Of a stretch of DNA of 64,000 bases, positions 34,900 through 47,780 are shown piece after piece. The notes under the pieces are model-generated. The model was not told the origin of the DNA. It saw only the letters and a list, made by a program, of their open reading frames with translations, and ran no database searches. Each line of letters starts with the position of its first letter. Within the stretch, counting starts at the first letter, position 1. Source of the DNA: Beaufortia kweichowensis. Lineage: Eukaryota > Chordata > Actinopteri > Cypriniformes > Gastromyzontidae. Both the position numbers and the translations under genes were made by a program. The stretch covers positions 1,465,988 through 1,529,987 of the forward strand of contig CM032794.1 in NCBI GenBank assembly GCA_019155185.1. Reading direction: 5' to 3'.

Positions 34900-36165
34900 T
34901 GGATTACGCAGCACCTCAGGCAGGTCACAGCTGCTATCTTAAAGTCTTCTCTCCGTGTACACACTTGAAGTGTTTACAACCGGTCTAAGAATATACGGCA
35001 CAATCTGCTGGCAAATGACTATTGTGAGATCAATAAATGAAGTTTTATAATAGTTTATGTGTTAATAAGAGGGTGTAAATGCTTCTGTGTGATGCAGCTT
35101 TCTGTAAAGGACTTAAGACTGTGTTTGATCCATTTAATTGTAATTGTCTTCATGGCAACATTGTCAGGTTTTGATGTTTAAATGAATGTGATTTGTAGAT
35201 TATTTAGATGTGTGTGAGACTCAACACAGACGGCACGACAACGTAAGTTTATTTTCTCATATTAAAGCATTATTGTCTATTGCATCACTTTTAATCAGAG
35301 TAAGAAAATTATTATTAAAATATTGTATAACCATAAATTGACTGCAAATATTAAACTGGTAAACTGTGGTTACCGTAGTAAAACAATGGTACATTTTTGT
35401 CTCTGTGTCCTCTAGGTGATGGTATGCTTTTTTCAGTATTTTTGCTTTCAAAGTGTGATATTTTTTCTTACAATATTTTCCATTTGCTCACTACATCTAT
35501 ACAGTTTATTAATATTGTTTGTTTCTAACATCAGGATCAATCTAGTAGGCGTATGTTCCTAAATTCTGGGGATGCAGAGGTTTTTAGTTGTATTGGTTAT
35601 TGTATATTATATATTTTAAAAACATGTGTTGTACCCTAACATTGCTAATGTAAGCAATATGCAATATCATCCACAACCTCTATCATTTCTTTTGATTCAT
35701 TAGTTTATACTTTTTAACACTGTTTTTCCATGATGATAACCTGACGGTCAGCAGGTCTCGCAGACGCTGTAAGATGTGTCTGATCCAGCTGGAGGTTCCT
35801 TCAGTAAATCTGGTCTGGACTGAACAGATCTCTAACGGAGATCACGGCACACTCGCTCAGCTCCACAGATGGGATGAGAGGTGTGCCAGCTGGCACGGGG
35901 CATCTACTGTCCCACGCTGGCTGACGGCCAGAGATCTGACTGCCGCCCTGATACCCATTCACACTTCTGTCTCTCACACACACACAATATTTCACCCGCT
36001 GTACACAGACACTTCTGAATGCAGTTTTAACATGTTGTTGCATGTTTACAGTTTAGCATCTTGCAGATAGATATGGTTATTTTGCATTAGAATTACAAAA
36101 CGTTTGACTCTCGAGAGTCAGGAGAGACACGGTTGTGAATGACTTTGCATCCCGTTCATTCATCA
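34900..36165. other. non-coding sequence with a MITE fragment
   Basis: TGGTTACCGTAGTAAAACAATGG at 35367-35390 belongs to the ACCATGGTT family. 35730-35960 is unique and of mixed composition. No exon recognised. Confidence 0.4.
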
Positions 36166-36167
36166 CT

Positions 36168-37082
36168 CTGGAAATTGAATGTGAGGTTGACATGCATTGC
36201 ATTGTGGGAAACAGCATGATGCATGATCGTGTGCCGTGATTGCAAATGTAGTAGATCATTGAGGAATTTCATGCATATAGAAAATTTGCATAAAATATAT
36301 TCAATTTGAATGTATTCCTGTTGTGCTTTCAGTTTTGCATTGTTGCAAAGTAGCTTTACATACATGTACTGTAGGAGAAGTAACTTATGTAGTATATATG
36401 ATATATATGATATATACATATATAGTATGTTCTGTTTAGTATCAACCCATGCAGAAATAGTAGGACTAATATGGAAGTATGAAAGTAAATGTCCGGGAAA
36501 AACAGCCGGGAATAGGTGTAATGCACACTAACTAAAAACATTCACTGCTGTATCTGATTAATCATGTACAAAGTGACACAATGACTTACTGTCACACGAA
36601 TCTTTGAGTTTATGTATTTTGCAGAATATTGACTGGATACACAAAGGCTCTGACAACAGGGATACCAGAAGAACTGCTTCCACACGCCAGGAAAAAACAG
36701 CACGTTCTCCATAGAATCCACTTTTATTACACATACTGGTAAGTCTTCTGGGGTCAGTGATGTAATGTCTGGTGACCACGGCGTCACACTCACACTTCAG
36801 CAAAAACATTTGAAATGAATTTTAATTTTTGATACTACACAGAACATACTACATATGTATATATCATAGTAACTTCTACTACAGTATATGTATGTAAAGC
36901 TGCTTTGCAACAATGCAAAATTGTTAAAGCACAACAGGAATATATTCAAACTGAATATATTTGATGCACAATAATATGCTAATTTTCCATATGCATGAAA
37001 TTCCTCGAGGATGTCACAGCACACGATCATGCATCATGCTGTTTCCCACAATGCAATGCGTGTCAATTCCATTTCTATGTGT
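36168..37082. mobile_element. large inverted repeat (foldback element), about 0.9 kb
   Basis: Left arm about 36168-36432, right arm about 36833-37082, in opposite orientation and clearly diverged. Shared words read in the left-arm sense include GCATTGCATTGTGGGAAACA, GATGCATGATCGTGTGC, GAGGAATTTCATGCATAT, TATTCCTGTTGTGCTTT and GCATTGTTGCAAAG. The 400-bp centre is unrelated and has no transposase. Either a non-autonomous foldback element or two insertions of one repeat in opposite sense. Confidence 0.8.
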
Positions 37083-37099
37083 TTGTTGCATTTAATGCA

Positions 37100-38020
37100 T
37101 TTTGAGATCCCACATGAAAACATACTCTAGTGTACTTTACTATAGTAAATACTAAAGTATTTCTCTAAGTGGGATTGCATTTCCTATCAAAGATATGTGT
37201 GATTCTGTCTTAGCGTCTCCAGAATTAAGTGTCTGAGCAGAATTTTGCCATCAGTTCAGTCTTTTTGGAGCAGCTGAACTCAGTGAAGTAGCTTTGGATG
37301 GATGGTGTGTATGGAAACACACTTTGTGGTGTGTTTATAAGGCTGACACAGCACACGGCTTTACTCTGATTGGACATGGATGTGGTTTATGGGAATGCCC
37401 ACGCTTTGAGGTCACACCCAGTGTGGGTCTGGCACTCACGGGTCAACGACAGACACAAACAGAGACACATGAGGTAAAACACTTATACTTTACTGGAATA
37501 ACAAGCCTTACTGATTATCAAATGTTCAGTAGATGAAAGTTTCAGAGCGTGATGCACTCATGGCAAAATTTCAGGCCTGAAATGTAAAATATATAAGTAT
37601 TAAGTTTATACAATTATAAAACAGTGAGTCACAGTGCTTGATTCGGATTGGTCAGTCGTTTTGTTTTTCTGTTGTGAGCGCTTCACTTGATGATTGTGTG
37701 TATCACTGCACAGCATCCTTAACAACGTAAACGTATATCACACACATTCAGGGACTATTTTTACAGTGGAAGAAAGACTTTTAGTGATCAGTGATTCTGT
37801 GGTAAGCAATAATGTGCTGGGGGTTAGTCACAGCAATAATAACAGCTTCTTATAGCCTATTGCTTACACATAAAAGTTATATATTTCATTTATTATTCTA
37901 TAGTCTAAGATGTTTTTATATATCTGATGTTTTCTCTCTGTGTGTCTGTAGAGGCTGGCAGTCATGGCATGGATCCAGATGGCAGCCACAAGGCAGGCGG
38001 CTCGGCACAACAAGAGGAGG
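37100..38020. other. non-coding sequence with a small repeat fragment
   Basis: 37115-37170 (CTCTAGTGTACTTTACTATA) belongs to the AGTATAC/ACTATAGTAAA families. The remainder is unremarkable. Confidence 0.4.
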
Positions 38021-38023
38021 GGC

Positions 38024-38062
38024 AAACACACACACGCACACGCACATACACACACACACACC
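38024..38062 (+). repeat. (CA)n microsatellite
   Basis: CA run with CGCA interruptions. Confidence 0.95.
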
Positions 38063-38399
38063 CAGCTTAATGAACACTCATCCATTATTCATCACACACC
38101 GGCTCTGTCAGGAACAGACGGCATTGAGACTACACTCAGTTTATTATTATTAAATTATAAGGCTTTATTTCCTACATTTATCAAGTTGGCGGTACAGTGC
38201 TAGTGCAGAACCCTCCCGTCCCATATTTCCATATTGTCTTGTTTTTGGGCTGTATTTGAGACTCATGAATGTATCTGCAGGTCTCTCGCTCTACTGTAAG
38301 TGTGTGTGTGCTGAACGCTACAATAGAAAACTGATCATGCCTAATAGAAAGTAGAGAAAAGACACTAAAAACTTCTTATACACAATCTGAATATACATA

Positions 38400-38565
38400 C
38401 ATTTGCTGCTTGATCTCATGGGATTTTCTTTTACAAGGTGGCTAATTCATATGAAGTAAATCATAAAAATGTATGTCATTTAGCAATAATGCCCCTAAAT
38501 GTTATTGGCATGTAAGATCATATTAAAACGTATGAATTAGCCATCTTGTATAGTTACAGAGACTG
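38400..38565. mobile_element. foldback repeat with GAATTAGCCA ends
   Basis: TACAAGGTGGCTAATTCATATGA (left) and its inverted partner CGTATGAATTAGCCATCTTGTA (right) are about 70 bp apart. The words and the leading TTGATCTCATGGGATTT are typical of a common cyprinid foldback repeat. Confidence 0.65.
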
Positions 38566-38569
38566 AAAT

Positions 38570-39125
38570 TTAATTTGAATTGAATAATTTTAGATTTAAA
38601 ATCAGATCGTCTGACTGTCTATTTGTAGATCTTTCCGTGCAATACTGTCAGTAGTATACGCATATTTTCCCCAGCTTTACACCATAAAACAACCAATCTG
38701 TTAAATCTAACAATGTATGTTCCCAAGAACAGATAACAGTGCTGGAATTATGACTGATGTTTATGATATTATTAGTTATTATTGAGATGATGCAAATGCA
38801 GGTGAGAGAAAGACCGGGTTTTGTTGATGGATGAGGGATGCCGGGTGGATGCGAGATCCTTTCAGTCGAGGTTGATGGGCCGATGACAGCCCCCCTGAGT
38901 GTGTGTGTGTGATGGACAGATGGAGCAGAGGAGAGATGAGTGGGCCGCTGGGGCGCGTGGAAAAGGTCGCAGTGCTCTCTAAACAGAGTTTAATGCACCC
39001 GATTGACTGTGTGCGCGTGTGTGTGTGTGAAGAGCAGCAGTGCTTCTAATTTTATGTAGGAATGCTGACACCCCCCAGATTAAGTGACCTATACGGATTC
39101 TGGGATAATTATAGAAGATACTTGC
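38570..39125. other. non-coding sequence
   Basis: Two short GT runs at 38898 and 39011. 38810-39000 is GC-richer. No exon recognised. Confidence 0.4.
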
Positions 39126-39130
39126 TGCAA

Positions 39131-39131
<1 letters not shown>

Positions 39132-39221
<90 letters not shown>
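39132..39221 (+). repeat. (GA)n microsatellite
   Basis: Ninety bases of pure GA. Confidence 0.99.
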
Positions 39222-39223
<2 letters not shown>

Positions 39224-39224
39224 G

Positions 39225-40185
39225 TCTATAGTAGATGCATATCTATAGTCCTGTGTACACTTTACAAGTGCTGATAATATCAAAAATCATGATAATATGA
39301 GAAGCTGTCCTAAGTGTTTACATGCAAATCAATAAACCAATAACACGAGATAAAGAGGGTTTATTCTCAGTGCTCTTGACAATCAAAACTGTTATAGACT
39401 GATAAAGGTCTTTTCAAGATAAATGAAACCCATTTAATGCAAAAAGAAGAAAAATCGGTTATTTAGAATGTATAGAATTTATATTAAATCATTTTATTTA
39501 TATGCACTGATATAATCATTTGTGATTACAAACTGCAATAGTTATTGATTTTTAGGGACAAAAAAAGCAGCAGATATAAAATCTATTACATGTGGTAAAC
39601 AGCTACTAATATCTTCAGCTTGTTGTTGACATAAAATACATAAAGAGAAACAGTTTGGGAAGGGAGTGGTATTGAGCCCTGGACAGCATATTATCTCCTC
39701 TGTCAGTAACATACAGTACTAATCTTCCTCATACTGTCTATCTCACAGTGATTTTCACGTCGCACCTGCAGACAGATTAGTCATCTCGTGACAGAGAGTC
39801 AGTCTGCAGGGTCTCATTGTCTCCCCTGCGTTTTGTGTGAAAGAATAAGAGAGATTGATGAAGTGTGCGGAGAGCAGTGGCTCAGGAAGTCTTCAGCCTC
39901 AGGTCTTCTCATTAATACCTGAGCGGACGGAGAGAGAGCTGTGATAATCAATAGATCTTTTGTGTGACTGAAGCGTGATTGAGTTGTCAGAGCGGGGTCG
40001 CCATATCTCACTCCCATCATCACACCTTCACAAAGACACCACGGTTGTGTCCTTCGCCCCTCTCGTGCAGCCGTGCCTTTAAAACCACATGAGTCTGACA
40101 GGAAAGATTGCTGGCTGACGTCTGAGAGCCGCTGTTCTTTATTTATGCTGTTAGCTGAGGTTTGTTTGATGGGGAGGGGCGGCTA
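39225..40185. other. non-coding sequence
   Basis: AT-rich to 39700, then a unique mixed block at 39760-40140. No exon recognised. Confidence 0.4.
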
Positions 40186-40300
40186 ACTGGTTTCAAACTG
40201 GTCCAATATAGTTGATCAGCTGGACAAGCAGCTGGTGGGGCAGAGGTCAACTGGTCAAGTCGTGATGTCAAGCTGGTTGGAGCTGGTGGTTCACACTCAT
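40186..40300 (+). repeat. AGCTGGT-type repeat copy
   Basis: AACTGGTTTCAAACTGGTCC, GATCAGCTGGACAAGCAGC and CAAGCTGGTTGGAGCTGGTG: short AGCTGGT units in imperfect tandem. Confidence 0.6.
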
Positions 40301-40369
40301 AAGGTCCACGGATGATTTTTTATTAGTGGACTCCCTGGGTCCAGAACCATATTTCTGTTCATTACACTC

Positions 40370-40560
40370 CTCAAAATAAAGATGCTTCACAATGCCATAG
40401 AGGAACCATTTTTGGCTGAAGAACCTTTAACATCAGAAGAAACTTTCTGTTTACAAAAGGTTCTTTATAGTGGATAAATCTTCTTTAGACTATAGAAAAA
40501 GGTAAGAGGAAACTCATCTTTTAGGAACCATTGGCTAAAGGGTTCTTTGCCACCCTGATG
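40370..40560. repeat. AGGAACC/TTCTTTATAG repeat copy
   Basis: AGAGGAACCATTTTTGGCTG, AAGAACCTTTAACATC, AAAAGGTTCTTTATAGTGG and TAAAGGGTTCTTTGCCACC. Best-preserved member of the family at 7160 and 25630. Confidence 0.75.
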
Positions 40561-41845
40561 ATGACAGCCGTGGTAGCAACAAACCAGCTAGGATTTGAAA
40601 GAACAGCTTTGACTTGATTATGACCTCTGACCTCATGACCTCTAGGCAATTTCCTGCTTTGTTCATCAAAGAAATTGAGACTGACTGACCTGTGGTCCAC
40701 TTTTCTCCTTCTAACCTTCATCCCCCAATCCCACTGAATTCCCCATCAGCCTGGTTTATTTTGTTTATTTGTGAAAACTGAGATCATGCCAAGACACATG
40801 AGAGATGCTGTAAAAAAATCAAGGTTACTCCATCTAATGTTTATTTTTATACTCTTCTTACAAACCTGTAAAAGCATTAGTATTGTGTTGTTGAAAAATG
40901 AATATAAACTTGTTTTCTTTGCAGCATTTGAGTATTAAAAACACTGCATCTATTTTGTTATTTTGACCTTTCCAGTTTTAATTTTAATGCATTTACATTT
41001 GAGAGAAATGTTACAAATCCAGTAGTAAATTCAGAAAACCTGAAAGTAATTTTGGATTATTTTTAAAAGATATTACAGTGCAGCGGGGTTTCTCAGTCTT
41101 CTTATGACTATATGTGTCTGATTAGCATTTATAATATATCAGATCTGTTTTACAGCCTGCGGTATGGACCTGACCCGACGACTGACCTGTTGTGTTAGTA
41201 TTGCCTGTTATTTGTGTGTGTGTGATGAATGGCCGTCCACAGCAGGGGAAGTTGAGTTCACGAGGCTGTCTGCAGGTGCCCTATTTAAACACTTGTTAGG
41301 AAATGACACGGAAATAAAGACAAATGAAGCCCTGCTGAACACAGAAGCGTCCAGCCGAGCCAGTGAGTGTCATTCAGTGATTCTTTACCTCAGACTGTGA
41401 TGTATACACCATCTGAACAGCTATAGATGTGACCTTTAATGAAATATCTCAATGATATCTATGCAGAAATAATGACATTATCAATGAATTGATGAATTAA
41501 TATCTTGAGGTGTAAATTTATCACTGTAGAGCGTTTACGTTGCAGATTGTTTCTTAAAAGCAACTTTGTTTCATTGTTTTTTCTCTCCATTATTATGCTG
41601 TTTTGGTCTTTTCCCTGTCGTGTTTTTACAGTTTCTCCATGCTGTATAAGCAAAATGCCATTATGATTAAAAACATGTATAAAGAAATAAAAACAAGTAT
41701 TATATCTGTAAATATATTACATTGATGCTGATATTGCATTATTTACATTTTTGCATTAAGCCTGTTGCCATAAAAACTTGTTTTAAAGAAATGTAGACCA
41801 GTAAAATATGTACGTATCCAAACATTGGTTTAAATTAACTTATGC
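40561..41845. other. AT-rich non-coding sequence
   Basis: No exon or clear repeat recognised. Confidence 0.45.
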
Positions 41846-41849
41846 TGTG

Positions 41850-41975
41850 TTGTTTCAGCCAAGCGTTGAGTCAAATATGGACATTTTCTAGGTTCATTTA
41901 GCCCAGCCGTTGAGTTTGTCCACATTTTATTCAACCATGGCTTAACACAACCCAATTTTAAAGTGTGTGAATGAA
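41850..41975. mobile_element. CCCAGCCGTTGAGTTTGTCC-type MITE
   Basis: CCAAGCGTTGAGTCAAATAT and CCCAGCCGTTGAGTTTGTCC with TTAACACAACCCAATTTT at the right end match a dispersed cyprinid repeat whose units read AACCCAACxGTTGGGTTTGTCC. Confidence 0.55.
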
Positions 41976-42479
41976 GAAATGTGTCAACACTTTTACCTCT
42001 TATTGGACATGTCTAATTTATTCATCTCGTTGTCGTAAGCTACTGTCATCATTCCAAAAAAAGCTAAATGCACAATGATTTTACATGGTAAACAATCAGT
42101 TATAGAACATTACGTTCTTTCTAATACACATTTTTTATTTTTATGAACGTGTCTTGAAAGCTTGTTACCTCTCTAAAGACATTATAAAAGGTATTCATAA
42201 TGAACCGTCAGCTAAATCCCTTCAGGGTGATAAGAGACCTCTTTGGTTCATGACAGGGTCTTGATCTCCAGGTTAGGATGTTTTCTTGGTTATATGACAT
42301 TAATTGAATTGGGATGTTTTCTTTTCTATGTAGGATTTATATATTAGTTTGTTGAACTGTACAGCCGGCTCCTTAAAATCTTCTGACACAATGGAAGTGA
42401 ATGTGTATCTGTAAGTAATCTATTTATTTTATACTCAGATGATAAGAGTTTGTAAATTGGAGGTACATGAGCTGATCGG

Positions 42480-42720
42480 TTCTTTGTCTTTAAGGAGGGG
42501 GATAAACATCAGCAACAAAGCCGTATTCCCACAAAGTTCAGAGGGAATTGGAGAGGAAAAAAAGCAGAGTTATTAAAATTCATGCGTGCGGCTCGGCTTC
42601 ACAGCAGATGTCGGCATAATTAAAGAGAGAAAAAAGTATGAAATTAATTTCAGGTTTAATGTAAATTTCAGTGATTGGCAGAGCTGTGCTAATCACCGCT
42701 CGAGTACAGAGAAAACATGT
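42480..42720. promoter_or_regulatory. possible conserved non-coding element
   Basis: AT-rich but non-repetitive, with many homeodomain-like words: GAGTTATTAAAATTCATG, GGCATAATTAAAGAG, GAAATTAATTTCAGG, CAGTGATTGGCAGAG and GTGCTAATCACCGC. Confidence 0.33.
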
Positions 42721-43186
42721 ACACAAATACACAAACAAACATCTACTATGACATACACACACACATGTGTGACACGTTATTGACCATCAGCGGGTGATGC
42801 ATTAAGGTAACACACTGCTGTGGTTCTTCTCGTGTATGAATGTTAAATGCATGTCTCATATTCTTCTGTTCTCATGTGTGCGGCATCTTCACACATGTCC
42901 TCTCACAGATGGAGACAAACAGAGACACCACATGCCAGCTGTCCAGGATGCAATTACGATGGGCTCACTGCCCGAGGAGAAGGACCGAGCCATTCATAAT
43001 TCACCACTCATAGTAAGAAAGACGGAACGAGAGAGAGACCTTTAATGCTCATACCTGTCTCTCACTTCAGCTAATTTAAGCTTGGTTGGTCGTTGCTTGA
43101 TGCGTGTGATTCCTAACATGTGTTAGTACAGGCCTGTGCATACTGTGAAGTGTGTTAATATACCACAATATTACATGTGTTTCACA

Positions 43187-43600
43187 CTTTTGGCATAATT
43201 TATCAAAATTACAGCTTGACCATTTTAACAATGGTTACAATTATAACGATCCATATTCCTCATAAACGAACACGTGAAAATTAAAATAAAACAACTATTT
43301 TATGATTATTCTTTGAAGACTCATCTCTTCTTCATTTGTTGGGTATTAGTGCTTCTGGTTTGTGTATTTTAATTCACAGAAATCCTACGAAGTATGTTGA
43401 CTTTCAAAAAACTTGTGTGATAATTGTGTATAGACTGATATTTTTCTGATGTCTGGAAAAAAGTATAAACAGATTCAATTATCAATTATGATTCAATTAT
43501 CTGTGTAATATTGGTAATAAATATATTCTGTGATCATTTAATTTTCAAGTTGATTTTATAATGCTGCAATTGCCCATTTACTTTGATCGGATTATTCACA
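43187..43600 (+). repeat. dispersed repeat family 1, longest copy
   Basis: CGATCCATATTCCTCATAAA, TCATTTGTTGGGTATTAGTG, TTTAATTCACAGAAATCC, then GTATAGACTGATATTTTTCT. It links the 21275 and 29050 copies into one consensus. Confidence 0.7.
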
Positions 43601-43639
43601 TGTATGATATTGGGTCTGGTAAATGTTTAATTTTATTTC

Positions 43640-43720
43640 AGAGTTCTCCTTTAAAGTTTTTCACAGAAAACAAAGTTTGAAGGGTTTGAAGAATAATTCT
43701 AGGGTGAGTAAATAATTTTT
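43640..43720. mobile_element. fragment of foldback (Angel-like) MITE
   Basis: TCTAGGGTGAGTAAATAATT resembles the conserved GGGTGAGTAAATGATG word; the rest is degraded. Confidence 0.4.
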
Positions 43721-43739
43721 CTTCCTAATTTTTCTTGTT

Positions 43740-45115
43740 TAGTTATTTATAATAATTAATAAACATTTAATGATGTAATTGTGGTTGTTTCAGTCATAAA
43801 TCGCCACGTCAAGTGCACTTCTGTTCTTTATTCAGCATGGTGTGATCTAAACAGCGATAGTGAATAAACTTTTCATGTTAAGGACATCTTGTTTTTAGAT
43901 TGTGTTGAATGCACATACATGTTCCTGCTATGTGTGTCCTCTTGCCATGATAATTATCCCAAAGATCTGTTTGTCTGTCATAGGCAAGAATGTGGGAACT
44001 TTTCATAAACATATGCTGGGGTTGGGTCCAATCTGTTCTCTTTTAGTGATGGACATTTATTTGTTTATTAGAAGCATCGGTTAGCATTCAGCACAAATGA
44101 ATGGTCCTGTTAGCACAGATGTGCTTTCATAAAGCTATAAAACCTGTGAGCATTCCCTTCAGTCCTCTGAATCTCAAACCCACGGGCTCTATTATACACA
44201 ACAGAGATCTCCAATCTGATTGGCTGGTTTTATACATTATTAAAGTGTCCTGAAACAAAATAAAGTTCTTAAATTGACACAATAAATGCTTCCAAAATAA
44301 GAAAAATAGTTTTTGGATTTGTGAAAGTTTGTCTGGCATTTTAAAAAAAAGCAACTTGTATACTATGATATTCTGTAGTATTAATAAATTGATAAACTTT
44401 AGTAAATATTGTAGTTTGAGATATTTCATAAGAATTTCAAATAATTCTTCAAAAACGTGTTAACCCATCAAAAACAAGGGCTGAAATGAATCATGCACGA
44501 GAAAAACCTATTAAGAATTAAAGTAAAAATATGACAAAACTATTTAAGTTTGTTTCAGAAAAGTCGAGTAGTTTGAGAGTAGAAAAGATGAGGAGTCACA
44601 TCAAGTTCTCTGATTGGTGGATGATCTCTTTATGATTATATGTTCTGTAATTCATCTAGTTATAGTTGTAAAAAATGAACTCATGTTAATTTGTAGCTTC
44701 TTCAGATGCATTGCTTATGTTATTGCTGAAATTCACTTGAGAAAATGAATGTGTTTTATTTCTGTTGAACTGTACATGTGGACCAGACTTGATGCTGACT
44801 GTCAGATCTGCCTCTTCTGTAGGGCTTTTCTTCAAGTGTCCGTCAATGTCATATCCAAATGAAAGCAGGCAGAGCTGAGAGCGAACGGTGAGCTGAAAAG
44901 TCGAGCGGAGAAGAGCTGGAGAATATTTTCCAATTCAGCAGATGTGAGTCATTTCATCTTGTGATTCAAATGAGGTTTGTGTTGTGTGAACAGATGTCCC
45001 CACCCCGCCTCCTTTATCAACATTAGCTGATTAGTTTTCAGCATGCAGAACGTGCTGGTACTGCCTCTCAGGTACAGCCGCTCTCATCTGGGCCTGTGCA
45101 GCTGTGTGTGTGGGT
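43740..45115. other. non-coding sequence, nothing recognised
   Basis: Unique AT-rich DNA; the segment 44780-45100 is more mixed. Confidence 0.45.
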
Positions 45116-45119
45116 GAGC

Positions 45120-45121
<2 letters not shown>

Positions 45122-45172
<51 letters not shown>
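45122..45172 (+). repeat. (GA)n microsatellite
   Basis: About 51 bp of GA. Confidence 0.98.
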
Positions 45173-45174
<2 letters not shown>

Positions 45175-45519
45175 TCTATGCAGAAACAATAGACAGACCC
45201 TTCACCACAGCACCTCACCATACACGTGTGTGCGTGATGCATAAGGGTTACTGTAGTTTTAAACATTTCATTTAGTATCAAAAGATAATCTGCATTTTGA
45301 AATCTGGTTTAGTTGCTTAGTTTTGATCATTTGTTTTGTTTCTGTATTAGTTTAGTTCTCATTTCATATATAACACAGAGTTACTGTACAAATCAATCCA
45401 TCAGAATTTGACGACACATGACAATAAGTGCAACGAGCAAACTGGGGTTGATTATTTTACCTGTCAATCAAGATGGCCTGCTTTTTGACACAATATACTG
45501 ATAGTCTGTAGTCAGGCTT

Positions 45520-45655
45520 TTATTTTTATTTTTACTTAATATCTTTTTATTTATTTATTGTTTATTATTATTTTTTATTATTATTTATTATTATTATTAT
45601 TGTTATTGTTATTATTATTATTATTTTATTTTTATTTTTTTTTTTTTTTATATTT
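45520..45655 (+). repeat. (ATT)n-rich simple sequence with poly-T
   Basis: TTATTATTATTATTGTTATT-type low-complexity DNA ending in a run of about 13 T. Confidence 0.9.
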
Positions 45656-45659
45656 TATT

Positions 45660-45960
45660 TGCATGCTTCTTTTGTGCTAGGTATACTATTAGTGTACTTT
45701 TTATAGTAGTTGTAAACTAGATGTGAGTGTGATGTAAGTGCTATTACCCTTAAAGTATACATAAAAGTACACTTTCATAAACTAAAAAGTGAGCAAATTA
45801 TGTCCTAAGTAGTATTAAACTAGTATGTACTAATACTACTTACTAAAATTGTAGGTGTACTTAAAACATACTTGAACTTTGCTGTCTTATGTCGACTTAG
45901 TAAAATCAACTTATACTTCTTTTATCCTTAAATTATATCATATACCTAAGTATACCTCTT
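45660..45960. repeat. AGTATAC/AAGTACT repeat family, opposite orientation
   Basis: GGTATACTATTAGTGTACTT, CATAAACTAAAAAGTGAGC, CTAGTATGTACTAATACTAC and GTACTTAAAACATACTTGAA mirror the copy at 32090-32425. Confidence 0.65.
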
Positions 45961-46259
45961 TTTTGTAAAGGTAGTGAAATATGACTGTCCTACTTTGATT
46001 TGAGATACAAAAATAATTTTCAAACATTTTTGTTTATCATCTTCATTGAAAGCGATAGATTTGCAGTCATCATCTGATGTTTTTGTGGATGTGCAGATCT
46101 CCAGTGAGTACACCTGCAGCTGAGCATCACACCGCATCATCCTCTCATACACATCATGTATGTACTGCAGGGTCAGATCTGTGAATATCTCTTCAATTCT
46201 GCCCGAACAGTCACTCCAGGTGTGTGTGTTTATGCACGTGTGTGTATACTCAGCAGCAT

Positions 46260-46670
46260 TATTTCAGGTGGATGACAATGGTAACCCAGGGCAGCTAGTG
46301 GACAGGCGGGAGCGTTCACTTGTTTACGCAGCCCCGGCGGCACAACAAGGAAAGCCATTCTCCCTGTGCACCTGTTCAGCCCGTGACATCAGCTACACAC
46401 ACTACACAAAGACCACCTCTGGCCCTGAGGTCACACTGAGAAGTAAGGCACGCTGGGAGGAAGAGCGCGGGTCTCCAGCCGCCATCCTCCACCTCCCCCC
46501 GCTCGTTCTGCTGGAGTTTATCGGATGCACTCAGCTTTGGCACTCATTAAAAAGCAGCCATTATCCCGACATTTGCACGCATCACATGCAAAACTAATTT
46601 ACTTTTAAGAAATTAAAAGTTCATTTTAATTGAGCTCGCGCTGCAGTATGCAAATGAAGAGTATATAATG
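46260..46670. promoter_or_regulatory. possible conserved non-coding element with octamer
   Basis: GC-richer block passing into AT-rich words: CACTTGTTTACGCAGCC, ACAAAGACCACCTCTGG, CCATTATCCCG and GTATGCAAATGAAG (ATGCAAAT octamer near 46650). A long plus-strand frame (46160-46597) spans it but shows no domain. Confidence 0.28.
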
Positions 46671-47590
46671 TACACTGATGCAGAGACAACACACCAGAAC
46701 TGTGTTAACCCTTTCATCACTGTCACAAAATCCTGTTTACGCTGATGATTCTGAACCACTCAAACAGATCACGTGCATTTTGTTATTTTATTGAACAAAA
46801 ATAATCATTTAAATACAATTTTTATGCAAAATAATAAAACACAGTCCAATCTAAGAAAATCATTATTTTAGTATTTTTAATGAAAAATGAGTACTGTATC
46901 TAAAAACCTATCGTATAATCTATAATTTACGCACATTACCTATTTTTGTCATTTTTATGACTAATTTGATACTTAGATTTTGAGACTTTAACCTGGATTT
47001 CACAGACAGGGTCACATACGTAACATATAATATAAGTAATAGTGATGTTATTTTATCATTATAATTTAACTTTTTTTACTTAAAAAGCTTCAGAATAAAG
47101 CTCAGTTCTGGTTTTGCTTTTTTAGGGGATAATAAATCATGGAGTCACCTAAATTAAGGAGTTGCTGAAGAAAACACCTTTAAAAAAGGGACTGAGGAAA
47201 TATAAAAAACAAAAGTCAATGGAACGTTGTGTGTGCGTATGTGTGTGTTAAAATATTAAGAAGTACACCAGTAAATCCTCTGGGGAGTTTGTGGACAGGC
47301 GTGATGCATTTACTCTCTCTGCAGGTACCGCGTGTGGTCTGGAGGTCACGGTGAGAGGTCATCACGCTGCTGTAAATAACACACACCATGATGATGTCAC
47401 TGGAGGATGAGGCGTGGGTCATCACTTCTTATTTGGACAGGTCAGTAACATCAAGATTTCACTACAGAAAAAGAAAAGTAAGGTTCCTCGGTAACAAGTA
47501 AACAGTTAATAAATTGTAGAAATAAATTGATCTTCACGTCACTGTGATTGATCACAGATAATCAATACGAAAGGCAGATGGATAAATGCA
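46671..47590. other. AT-rich non-coding sequence
   Basis: Nothing recognised. A short GT run is at 47229. Confidence 0.45.
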
Positions 47591-47599
47591 GGTGATGCC

Positions 47600-47780
47600 C
47601 GTCTGCTGTGTACGGGACGGAGGGAAGAGAGTGCGTTTAGCTGGCGCGTGCTGGATCTAATGAGGGGAGTGTTGATTTGGCACGGGCCCTAATAGGATCA
47701 AAGAGCCCATTTGGCTTCCAGCTGACTGACAACAGCTCCGGGCTGGCATGAGACCAGAGGAAGAGACGCTTGAGAGAGAC
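47600..47780. promoter_or_regulatory. possible conserved non-coding element
   Basis: CTAATGAGGGGAGTG, GGGCCCTAATAGGATC, AAAGAGCCCATTTGGCTTCC and CAGCTGACTGACAACAGC; unique and repeat-free, between ordinary AT-rich flanks. Confidence 0.28.

Noticed and set aside
46160..46597. 145-codon plus-strand frame as a gene
   Set aside because: No domain, no splice-bounded coding words and many CpG/GC-driven open codons. Kept only as a possible regulatory block.
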